Source: Aquimarina sp. Aq107 (GTDB lineage Bacteria; Bacteroidota; Bacteroidia; Flavobacteriales; Flavobacteriaceae). From it: a DNA stretch of 64,000 nt. Location of the stretch: contig NZ_OX030782.1 of assembly GCF_943733665.1 (NCBI RefSeq), forward strand, positions 4,512,501 to 4,576,500, in the 5' to 3' direction. The translations under genes were made by a program, and so were the position numbers. The notes below the pieces were generated by a model. It saw only the letters and a program-made list of their open reading frames with translations. It ran no database searches and was not told the origin of the DNA. Below are positions 1-8,200 of the stretch, piece after piece. The stretch's first letter is position 1. Every line of letters begins with the position of its first letter.

Positions 1-605
1 CCGAAGATCAAAAAGATTATATTTTCGAAGAATTTTCTCAAGTAGGAAGTGTTTATGATAATAAACAAGGAACCGGTTTAGGACTTTCCATTGTTAAAAA
101 CCTTGTTCAAGTAATGGGTACTCAAATTCATTTCGAAAGTAAAAAAAACATAGGGTCTCTATTTTATTTTGATTTAGAATTAGACGTTGCCGAAAGCTTA
201 AATGACCTAAACAACGAATCCGAAAATAAGGAAAGTGCAACTAATATTTCTGCAAAGATTCTTGTTGCGGAAGACAATAAAATCAATCAATTAGTAACTA
301 AAAACTTGCTTAAGAATATTGGGTGTAGTTGTATAATGGCGGAAAATGGAATAGAAGCTGTACAAACTCTAAAGAGAGAATCTTTTGATTTAATTTTAAT
401 GGATATTAACATGCCCGTTATGGATGGAGTTCAAGCAACATTAGAAATTAGGCAATTTGACACTACTACGCCAATAATTGCATTGACAGCTTCAGAGCTT
501 AGTGAAGTCTCTGACGAGTGTAAAAAGGCAGGAATGAATGATCTTATCAATAAACCATTAAACAAAGAAGACCTAAGAAACTGTATTGCAAAACATCATA
601 AATAA
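1..605 (+). CDS. Hybrid sensor histidine kinase, C-terminal part (5' end outside window)
   Basis: The open frame runs in from the window edge (codons in phase with base 3), so only the end of the protein is seen. It begins inside the ATP-binding HATPase domain, with the G2 box QGTGLGL at about bases 69-89, and continues through a linker into a response-regulator receiver domain (about bases 255-600). The receiver keeps the acidic pair of AEDN, the phospho-acceptor Asp in LMDINMP, the Thr/Ser of ALTAS and the Lys of NKP. The protein would autophosphorylate and pass phosphate to its own receiver. It is closely similar over this whole stretch to the next gene, so the two are tandem paralogues. 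An ATG at 114 is internal and not the true start. Confidence 0.9.
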   Translation, partial: EDQKDYIFEEFSQVGSVYDNKQGTGLGLSIVKNLVQVMGTQIHFESKKNIGSLFYFDLELDVAESLNDLNNESENKESATNISAKILVAEDNKINQLVTKNLLKNIGCSCIMAENGIEAVQTLKRESFDLILMDINMPVMDGVQATLEIRQFDTTTPIIALTASELSEVSDECKKAGMNDLINKPLNKEDLRNCIAKHHK

Positions 606-797
606 ATTTTTGACTGAAATTTCCCCAAAAAATTATATTCTTATAAAATATTAGCGATAACTTTGCAAAAACTCTTTAATTATATTTTTACAGTAAAAAA
701 ATTAGGGGTTTGACATAGTTAACTGTTTTATTATAAACCCTTTTATATAAGATAAAAATACCCACACAAATTACTCAATTCAAAAACTCAACTCCCC

Positions 798-2345
798 TTG
801 AAAAAAATCACATTATTGTTTGCAATAATTGCACTCCCCTGCATATTATTTGCACAATCCAGACAAGAATTTAAAAACACTAATGATTTAAACCCTTTAA
901 ACAAATTATCTGATAGCTCAGAATTTCAAAAACAACAAGAAATTGAATTCCTACATAGCATTCAATCCGATATTCACGAAGTAGAAGAATATAAACGTCA
1001 GCTAAAAGTCAGTCAACGAGAAAAGGATTTATTAGTTAGTATTGATAAAAATAATAAAACGATCATATACATAACCATTGTAGGGCTCGTACTAGTATTT
1101 GGTGTGTTGTTCTTTTACTTTAGAGAATATCACGCAAAAAAGAAAACAAGCGATATTCTAAAGCTAAAAAACATAGAACTATCCGAAGCAAAAAACCAAG
1201 CAGAAACATTAAGTAAAATAAAATCTCAATTTATTTCTACTATTAGTCACGAATTAAGAACTCCCTTATACGGTGTAGCGGGAATATCTTCTATGTTGTT
1301 AGAAAACAAAGAACGACCAGAAAAAGATATTGAATTATTAAATTCTCTGAATTTTTCCGCCGATTACTTACTTAGCTTAGTGAACAAAGTTTTAGATGTT
1401 AGCAAAATAGACTCCGAAAAAGTAAACTTAATAAGCTCTAAAGTAAACCTACTTTCTCATGTAAAAAGTATTATTAAAACTTTAGAGTATCAAGCTTCTC
1501 AAAAGAACAATAAACTTAAGCTAGAATATGATCAAATTCTTCCGGAAATTATTAATATTGATACGATCAGAATTTCTGAAGTATTAATTAATCTGATTAG
1601 TAATGCCATTAAATTTACAGAAAATGGTACCATATGGATTAGAGCAAAGCTTATAGATAAAAAAGCAAATACCGCTACTATACGATTCGAAGTACAGGAT
1701 ACAGGTATAGGAATTCCAGAAGATCAAATTGCATATATTTTTGAAGAATTTACACAACTAGGAAGCGTCTACGACAACAAACAGGGCACTGGACTAGGGT
1801 TACATATTGTGAAAAAAATATTAAACCTAATGGATAGTGATATACATTGTCATAGTGCAAAAGATATTGGTTCTAATTTCTTTTTTACCATTAATGTTGA
1901 CATCCCTGAAGATTCTTTTTTGGAACCAAATAAGGCTGATAATATAGATAACTCAAATTCATTCCCAACAAAAATACTAATTGCAGAAGACAATAAAATC
2001 AATCAAATAGTAACTAAAAACCTATTAAAAAATATTCATTGTCAAAGTACAATTGCAGAAAATGGTCAGGAAGCTTTAGAAATATTACAAAAAGAAACAT
2101 TTGACATTGTACTTATGGATATTAATATGCCAGTATTAGATGGTATGCAAGCAACGCTAAAGATTAGAGAATTTGATACCTCTACTCCCATTATTGCATT
2201 AACCGCTTCTGAACTTAGTGAAGTAGAAAAAGAATGTATAAAAGCAGGCATGAATGATCTCGTAAACAAGCCTCTTAATAAAAATGATCTTAAGGATGCT
2301 ATTTTCCGAAATCTAACAATTAATAGTATTGAAATTAATAATTAA
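798..2345 (+). CDS. Membrane hybrid histidine kinase with receiver domain
   Basis: A 515-residue hybrid kinase. The start is TTG at 798, chosen because it begins a good signal sequence (MKKITLLFAIIALPCILFA). Residues 20-87 are a short, charged, probably coiled-coil extracytoplasmic part with no recognised sensor domain. Residues 88-108 form a membrane segment. The HisKA box follows with His151 in STISHELRTP, then HATPase with an N box (NLISNAIKFT), DTGIGIP and QGTGLGL, and a C-terminal receiver with LMDINMP. It shares the kinase and receiver ends with the gene upstream. Bacteroidota kinases of this design often carry TPRs before the membrane segment; here they are missing, so the signal sensed is unclear. 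No separate response regulator is adjacent, so output probably goes by phosphorelay to an unlinked partner. Confidence 0.92.
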   Translation: MKKITLLFAIIALPCILFAQSRQEFKNTNDLNPLNKLSDSSEFQKQQEIEFLHSIQSDIHEVEEYKRQLKVSQREKDLLVSIDKNNKTIIYITIVGLVLVFGVLFFYFREYHAKKKTSDILKLKNIELSEAKNQAETLSKIKSQFISTISHELRTPLYGVAGISSMLLENKERPEKDIELLNSLNFSADYLLSLVNKVLDVSKIDSEKVNLISSKVNLLSHVKSIIKTLEYQASQKNNKLKLEYDQILPEIINIDTIRISEVLINLISNAIKFTENGTIWIRAKLIDKKANTATIRFEVQDTGIGIPEDQIAYIFEEFTQLGSVYDNKQGTGLGLHIVKKILNLMDSDIHCHSAKDIGSNFFFTINVDIPEDSFLEPNKADNIDNSNSFPTKILIAEDNKINQIVTKNLLKNIHCQSTIAENGQEALEILQKETFDIVLMDINMPVLDGMQATLKIREFDTSTPIIALTASELSEVEKECIKAGMNDLVNKPLNKNDLKDAIFRNLTINSIEINN

Positions 2346-2424
2346 TGTATTTAACAAAACTTTCTACCTAGCACTATATCATTTTGCTAAATGCAAAATT
2401 TTAAGTTATTTTTAAAATCTATAA

Positions 2425-2452
2425 TTGAAATAGCCATAAAACAACATCTTTG
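2425..2452 (+). promoter_or_regulatory. Possible Bacteroidota promoter before the CSC-type membrane protein
   Basis: TTG at 2425-2427 is followed after 17 bases by CATCTTTG at 2445-2452, one mismatch from the TAnnTTTG -7 box of the phylum. It lies about 60 bases before the chosen start at 2515. Confidence 0.4.
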
Positions 2453-2514
2453 TAAATCGTTATAAATGATGAAATAAGATGATGGATGTAATAATACTAT
2501 TTATTATAACTTGA

Positions 2515-3138
2515 TTGGCATTCTTTAAAGAAACAATCTTGGCACGCTCTGTTTTAATAGTATTATTTATCTTCTTTTACTCGTCGGATGTCTTTGCTTG
2601 TAGTTGCTCATTTGCTTGGAATGATTCATTTAGTAGAACCATAAAAAACTCAGAGTTCGTTGCTTTAGTCAAAATAATTTCCTTTGACAAATACCTTGAC
2701 GAAGATATCTTAGGTCATAATGGTAAAATGCCATATTCAATGACTGTTGAAATAATAAAAAAATATAAAGGCAACGAAAAACGAAAAAAAATAAAAATAT
2801 TAGGAGATAATGGTATGTTATGTCGACCATACTTATCATATTTTAAAATTAACAGTTATTATTTAGTTTCGCCCAATGCATTGGATAATTCTGCAAACAC
2901 TGAATATGACTTTTTCTCTTGTAGAACAGAATATTTAAATGTAGACATGGATTCAAACGTAGCGTTAGGAAACTATTCCCTGATTAGAAATCAAATTAAT
3001 CTTGATAAGTTTGAAAACAAAGTAAAAAATGGAGATTGGGATATCTTATTACTTAGCTTAATTTTAAGCTCAACAATTCTACTATTACTATTTATGCGAA
3101 GAAACATAAAACGAAAGACCAATAGCAGTTCTAACTAG
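2515..3138 (+). CDS. Secreted/membrane protein with N-terminal CSC motif, function unknown
   Basis: 207 residues. A signal sequence ends just before CSCSF, so the mature protein would begin with the Cys-x-Cys seen in netrin-like/TIMP-like domains; two further Cys (MLCRP, FFSCRTE) could form disulfides with it. A second hydrophobic stretch near residues 177-194 followed by RRNIKRK would anchor it with a short cytoplasmic tail. The resemblance to the TIMP-like fold is inferred from the mature N terminus only. The start is uncertain: TTG at 2515 directly follows an in-frame stop at 2512, and another TTG at 2539 would also give a signal peptide. The gene lies between the kinase pair and a small lipoprotein gene and may share a transcript with the latter. 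Confidence 0.6.
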   Translation: MAFFKETILARSVLIVLFIFFYSSDVFACSCSFAWNDSFSRTIKNSEFVALVKIISFDKYLDEDILGHNGKMPYSMTVEIIKKYKGNEKRKKIKILGDNGMLCRPYLSYFKINSYYLVSPNALDNSANTEYDFFSCRTEYLNVDMDSNVALGNYSLIRNQINLDKFENKVKNGDWDILLLSLILSSTILLLLFMRRNIKRKTNSSSN

Positions 3139-3183
3139 TAACTTCTTTCGAAGCACCTAAGAAATAAGTCAATTAAACAAAAG

Positions 3184-3702
3184 ATGATGAACAAAGTATT
3201 CTCAATATTCGCGCCCATTATTTTACTATTAATTTTAAGTTGCAAAGACTCTAAACCTGATAATTTTAATCAAACCACAAAACAAACAGTTGACATAGAA
3301 CAAGAAAAAAAAGCTATACTAAAAACGCTAAATAATGAAACCAAAGCTGCGTTTAACAGAAATTACGAAGGCTGGAAAAAAACGTGGGTACATGATCCAA
3401 AAATAACAAAAACTTATATCAACTTTGCGGACAGTACTTTTTCAGAATCTGTGGGTTGGAATAAAATAAGCTTATATGTAAAAACTTTTATTGAGGAACA
3501 TCCAGAACCAGAACCTATACCAAAACTATTAAACGACATAGACCTACGTCTTTACGGCAATGGTGCTTGGGTAACTTATGAACTAAAAGACTCTTTACGT
3601 GGATTAAAACGTGAAACAAGACTTATGGAAAAGATAAATGGGTCTTGGAAAATTGCTGGCATGCAAACTACTATTTATGGATTCGAAACTGATAAAAACT
3701 AG
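3184..3702 (+). CDS. SnoaL/DUF4440-like lipoprotein
   Basis: 172 residues. The N terminus is a lipoprotein signal with the lipobox LILSC (Cys near residue 20). The rest matches the small cone-shaped NTF2/SnoaL fold in pattern: a helical start (IEQEKKAILKTLNNETKAAFNRNYEGW), a central strand region and an ending of the type LMEKINGSWKIAGMQTT, which is typical of DUF4440/SnoaL-like proteins. These bind small molecules or act as accessory domains, and no active-site residues are obvious. It is followed after 11 bases by an AraC-type regulator on the same strand, so the two are probably cotranscribed. Confidence 0.7.
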   Translation: MMNKVFSIFAPIILLLILSCKDSKPDNFNQTTKQTVDIEQEKKAILKTLNNETKAAFNRNYEGWKKTWVHDPKITKTYINFADSTFSESVGWNKISLYVKTFIEEHPEPEPIPKLLNDIDLRLYGNGAWVTYELKDSLRGLKRETRLMEKINGSWKIAGMQTTIYGFETDKN

Positions 3703-3713
3703 TTAAAACCCTA

Positions 3714-4553
3714 ATGAATACAATTACACTACCAGATGAATTAAACTTAAAATCTTCTGTTTCAATCATAGTATTTGATTATAAAAATAATACCGAAATA
3801 GATAAGCAACAAATCCAATTAAACAAAAATACCTTTAGTTTTCTTCAGGAAGGAAGCAAGGAAGTTTTTTTTAATAATTCTTCTTATGCAATTGATAACA
3901 CTAAGTTTTTATTAATGAAATCAGGACATTGTTTGATGACTGAGAAACTTTCTAATGATTCAAAATTTTATAGAAGTATTCTATTCTTTTTTTCTGAGGA
4001 AGATGTAGTAAAATTTATTCGAAAATTTGAACTCCAATCTACAAGTACCAAAAAAATTTACTCGACTTATTCATTTAACTATGATGTTTTCATAAAACGA
4101 TTTGTAGACAGCCTTTTAGATATTTCTAAACTCTCTAAAGCCATTCAAGCTAAGATGCTGCACACTAAGTTTGAAGAATTAATGTTATATCTAATAGAAC
4201 AAAAGGGAGTAGATTTTTTGTACTCTTTAATTAATAATAATGATAATCAAACCCAAAAATTCATACAAACTATTGAGAGTAATACATTAAATAAACTAAC
4301 ATTAAAAGAACTTTCTTTCCTGTCAAATATGAGCGTATCTACTTTTAAAAGAGAATTTGAAAAACAATTCCATAGTTCACCCAGCAAATGGTTTTTGGAT
4401 AAAAGACTCGAACACGCAGCTTTTCTATTAAAAAACAAATCAAAACGACCATCAGATATATTTGAAGAAATCGGATATGAAAATCTTTCAAATTTTATTC
4501 AAGCTTTTAGAACAAAATTTGGTGTAACTCCAAAACAATATCAATCAACTTGA
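3714..4553 (+). CDS. AraC-family transcriptional regulator
   Basis: 279 residues. The C-terminal 95 residues hold both helix-turn-helix units of the AraC/XylS family: TLKELSFLSNMSVSTFKREF and PSDIFEEIGYENLSNFIQAF, ending in the family signature FGVTPKQYQ. The N-terminal 180 residues look like a beta-rich cupin-like ligand-binding part, but I cannot name a ligand. The ATG lies 11 bases after the lipoprotein stop, suggesting an operon. A control target may be the divergent-function neighbour downstream (PEBP protein at 4643), which has its own promoter-like box; this is inference. Confidence 0.85.
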   Translation: MNTITLPDELNLKSSVSIIVFDYKNNTEIDKQQIQLNKNTFSFLQEGSKEVFFNNSSYAIDNTKFLLMKSGHCLMTEKLSNDSKFYRSILFFFSEEDVVKFIRKFELQSTSTKKIYSTYSFNYDVFIKRFVDSLLDISKLSKAIQAKMLHTKFEELMLYLIEQKGVDFLYSLINNNDNQTQKFIQTIESNTLNKLTLKELSFLSNMSVSTFKREFEKQFHSSPSKWFLDKRLEHAAFLLKNKSKRPSDIFEEIGYENLSNFIQAFRTKFGVTPKQYQST

Positions 4554-4609
4554 GCTTTTACCAATACTTTTTGAACTAAACTCAATACAGAATATCGTGC
4601 TCTGCATCA

Positions 4610-4617
4610 TAAATTTG
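4610..4617 (+). promoter_or_regulatory. Possible -7 box TAAATTTG before the PEBP gene
   Basis: TAAATTTG is a perfect match to the Bacteroidota TAnnTTTG box, 25 bases before the ATG at 4643. No good TTTG -33 element is visible at the right distance. Confidence 0.35.
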
Positions 4618-4642
4618 TTCTTGAAATTAAAAAACAAATATT

Positions 4643-5200
4643 ATGAAAACATCGAATTTAATATTAGCAGTTATTATTGCTTTTTCAGGTTCAATTTTTG
4701 GTCAAAATACATTTACCTTATCTAGCAAAAATTTGGGCGGTGAAGCCACTATTAATGAAGAATTTAATGGTTTTGGCTGCACTGGAAAAAACCAATCACC
4801 ACAATTATCTTGGAGAAATGCTCCCGAAGGAACCAAAAGTTTTGCTATAACTATGTATGATCCTGATGCGCCAACAGGTAGTGGATGGTGGCATTGGGTT
4901 GTATTTGATATACCCACAAATATTAATGAATTAGTATCTGATGCAGGAAACACTAAATTAAATTTAGCACCTGACGGAATTATTCAAAGTATTACCGATT
5001 ATGGAACAAATGGATATGGTGGTCCTTGTCCTCCAGAAGGGCACGGTTTACATCAATATATTATTACAGTTTATGCATTAAAAACAGATACTCTTGGATT
5101 AAATGAAAATACTAATCCTGCTGTAGTTGGGTATTATTTATGGAATAATACGCTTGCTAAAGCAAGCATCGTGGCATACTATCAAAGAAGCAAGAAATAA
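4643..5200 (+). CDS. YbhB/YbcL family (PEBP, Raf-kinase-inhibitor-like) secreted protein
   Basis: 185 residues with a cleavable signal peptide (MKTSNLILAVIIAFSGSIFG). The mature part carries the phosphatidylethanolamine-binding-protein signatures: NQSPQLSWRNAPEGTKSFAI, the ligand-site motif MYDPDAPTGSGWWHWVVFDI, and GYGGPCPPEGHGLHQYI. These residues form the anion-binding pocket of the family. The physiological role of bacterial members is not settled. It stands alone, followed by a strong hairpin at 5210-5249. Confidence 0.92.
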   Translation: MKTSNLILAVIIAFSGSIFGQNTFTLSSKNLGGEATINEEFNGFGCTGKNQSPQLSWRNAPEGTKSFAITMYDPDAPTGSGWWHWVVFDIPTNINELVSDAGNTKLNLAPDGIIQSITDYGTNGYGGPCPPEGHGLHQYIITVYALKTDTLGLNENTNPAVVGYYLWNNTLAKASIVAYYQRSKK

Positions 5201-5209
5201 AACTATTTA

Positions 5210-5249
5210 TAATTATATATGCAAGCCGTTAGACTTGCATATATAATTA
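5210..5249. terminator. Bidirectional terminator hairpin between convergent genes
   Basis: A perfect 16-bp inverted repeat (5210-5225 with 5234-5249) encloses an 8-base loop. It lies between the ends of the PEBP gene and the convergent alpha-2-macroglobulin gene, so it can serve both. Confidence 0.75.
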
Positions 5250-5285
5250 TTGTGATGATAAAACATCATCTCTATTCTATCATAT

Positions 5286-8200
5286 TTACTTTATAACTTC
5301 AATCCATTTCCCTTTAGTACGTACAAGATAATCATTGTCGTACATTGCCTCACATTGAATTCCTGGTAAGTAATACTTTCCTAAATAAGAAGCATTTAAC
5401 AATAAAGTTACTGTTTTACTTTCTCTTGGTTTTAAATCAAAATAAAAGTTAACACGATCATCACGAATATCCGTATATGTAACTTTATTACTTCTGAATG
5501 AACCAAAATCTGTAAATCGTGTATTCACAACTTCCCAACCCGAAGGAAAAATCTCCGTAAGCGCTATATCTTTCACTTCACTTCCAGAAGTATTAGTTAT
5601 AGTTACTTCTGCAACAAAATCCGTTCCTTGTGATAATCGAGTAACATCAATAATTTTTCCATCTCGATTCTTATAATCTACGATAGCTTTAAAATTACTT
5701 TGTATTACTTTTTCTTGCCCTACTGGTAAAATTCCACTTGTTGCCAACTGTACAAAAATAGTATTGTCTTTATTGTTTTTAAGTAGTAATTTATTATTCT
5801 TAATAATAGACAACTCTCCAGATGACTGCAATGTTTTATCTGTATTGGCATTATTAGATTGCCCATTAAGTGTATAATTTACATCGATTCCTTTTCCACC
5901 TACATAAGCAGCATATTTAGCCATTGCCATTAAAGCATAAGAAGTAGTTTGGGTACTCATCCATTGCTTAGAAGATAACTCTTTAGCTAATTCTTCTGCT
6001 ATCTTTTGTGCTTTTATTTTTTCATCCAATAATACTAATGTCTCTAAAGCCATTGCTCTGTTTCGATTAGTAGACCCATATGTATAATAATGATTTTTCC
6101 TTGGCTGAAAATCGATATTAGCGCTATTCAATAATTTATCTGCAGCACTCTTCTGACCGATAAGACCATAGGCAGCTGCCAATCTTAATTTTGCATTATT
6201 AGACAAATTCGATGTTTCCCTTAATCTATTCATAGAGGATAAATCTGGACTACCAGCTAATGCTAAAGTATACAGTCGATATGCCTGCGCTAAATCACTA
6301 CCACCACTTCTCCAACGTTTAGCCTGTTGCTGCTGATAATTAATCCAATTACTTTTAAATCCAATAGGCAATACATATCCTTTCTTATTAGCTTCTAATA
6401 AGAAATGTCCCGCATATGTTGTTCCCCAATCATTAGAATTACTATATCCAGGCCAATAGGACATCCCTCCATTAGGCTGAATAAAACTTTTTAATCTATA
6501 AATAGCAGCTTCCATATGACGCTGTATCTTTTTCTTTTTATCTGAAGGTAATGTAAATACATCATTTAAATATAACTGCGGAAATGCTCCAGAAGTTGTT
6601 TGCTCTACACATCCGTGAGGATAACGTATCAAATACTTTAATCTACCTTCAAAATTCATTGGTGGTAAAGAAGATAATTCAATTGTAGTACTATTGCTTC
6701 CATCTACTCCAAAAGATGTAAAATCTACTTCTTGTTGACTATTTGGTTCTAAAACTATAGTGGTAATCTCTGTAGTCATAGGGTTAGGATTAATAATATC
6801 AATTGGAATACTGTAAGAAGCTTTTTCTCCGTTACCACTTGCTACTACTTCAATATCAGTAATAGATTCGCCATCGATTACTTCTATATCAAAATACACC
6901 ATCTTTTCATCTGGTTGAGCAAAAGAAATCTGTTTCGTAGGCTCTCCAATTACCGTAAATCCTTTATTAGGTTTTAAAGTTACATTCACATTCTTTACCT
7001 TTTTTTCCATCGCAAAAACTGTGACGGGAATGGTAACTTTTTCACCAGGAGTTATTTTTCTAGGAATAGATGTTAGCACCATTAATGGTTTTCTTACTGG
7101 TGTTGTTTTCTCTGTACTTCCGTAGGCAGCATTATTAGCATCAGAAGCAACAATCATAGTTCTAACAGAACCTATGTACTTAGGAATTTTAATTTTATGA
7201 GACTTTGTTTCTCCATTTTTCAGTTCAAAAGGACCTTTATATACAACCATTGGTTTAAATCGATTCGCCTTTTTAGCCTTTCCTCCTCCTGCTTCTGCAT
7301 CACCTCCAATGCTAAAAATTTGATTAATACTTCCTCCATATGCTCCAATAACATCATCATACACATCCCAGGTTTTCACACCTAATGCTTCTCTAGCATA
7401 AAATGTATTCCAGGGATTTGGTGTTTTATATCTAGTAAGATCCAATAAACCTTCATCTACAATCGCAATAGAATAGGTCATTGCTTTACCATTTGTCTCA
7501 CTAATTTTAACATCAATAGTTTCTTCTGGGCGCAACACATCAGGCATCTTTACTATTGGTTCAATCCTAGTAGCTGGATTTTCGACAGAAATTGGAATAA
7601 CTCCATATAGTCGAATTGGTAAATCATTAGCAGTTGCATTATGAGCTTGTAATAATGTTATATGTATATATACATTTGGCGTATATATATCATCAATAGG
7701 CAATTCGAATTTAGTTTCTCCTTTTTGCGGCGTAACCCAAAGAGAAGATAGTACTTCGGTACCGTTTTCTACAGTTACTAAAGCTCTTCCTCCTTCGCTA
7801 GAAGGAAATGTAACTGTAGCCGTCTCTCCAACATTATATGTGTTTTTATCTGCTGAGAACATAAGCATCGTAGCAGCAGATGGATCATTCTTGTTAGCTC
7901 TACCTGCCCAACCAGGCCAATCGATATAAATCGCTTTTCCGGTAGCATGCCCATCATTAGGATCTACTACTCTTACTAAATATCTACCCCATTCTGGATG
8001 CTTAATTTCAAAATTAAAATTGGCTTGTCCCTTACTATTCGTAGAAACTTTAGTTTTAAATACTTCATTTTGATACGATCCACGATTGTAGGAAGAAAGA
8101 TTATCCTCTGAGGTATCCCACCACCATCGCCAGTTCACCTTATAAACATATACTTCTAGGTCTTTTACCGATTTAGGTTTTCCTTCTTTATCAACGGAAA

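Noticed and set aside
606-797. GGGTTT/AAACCC pairing as a terminator between the two kinases
   Set aside because: Only six bases pair around a 20-plus-base loop, which is too weak to call.
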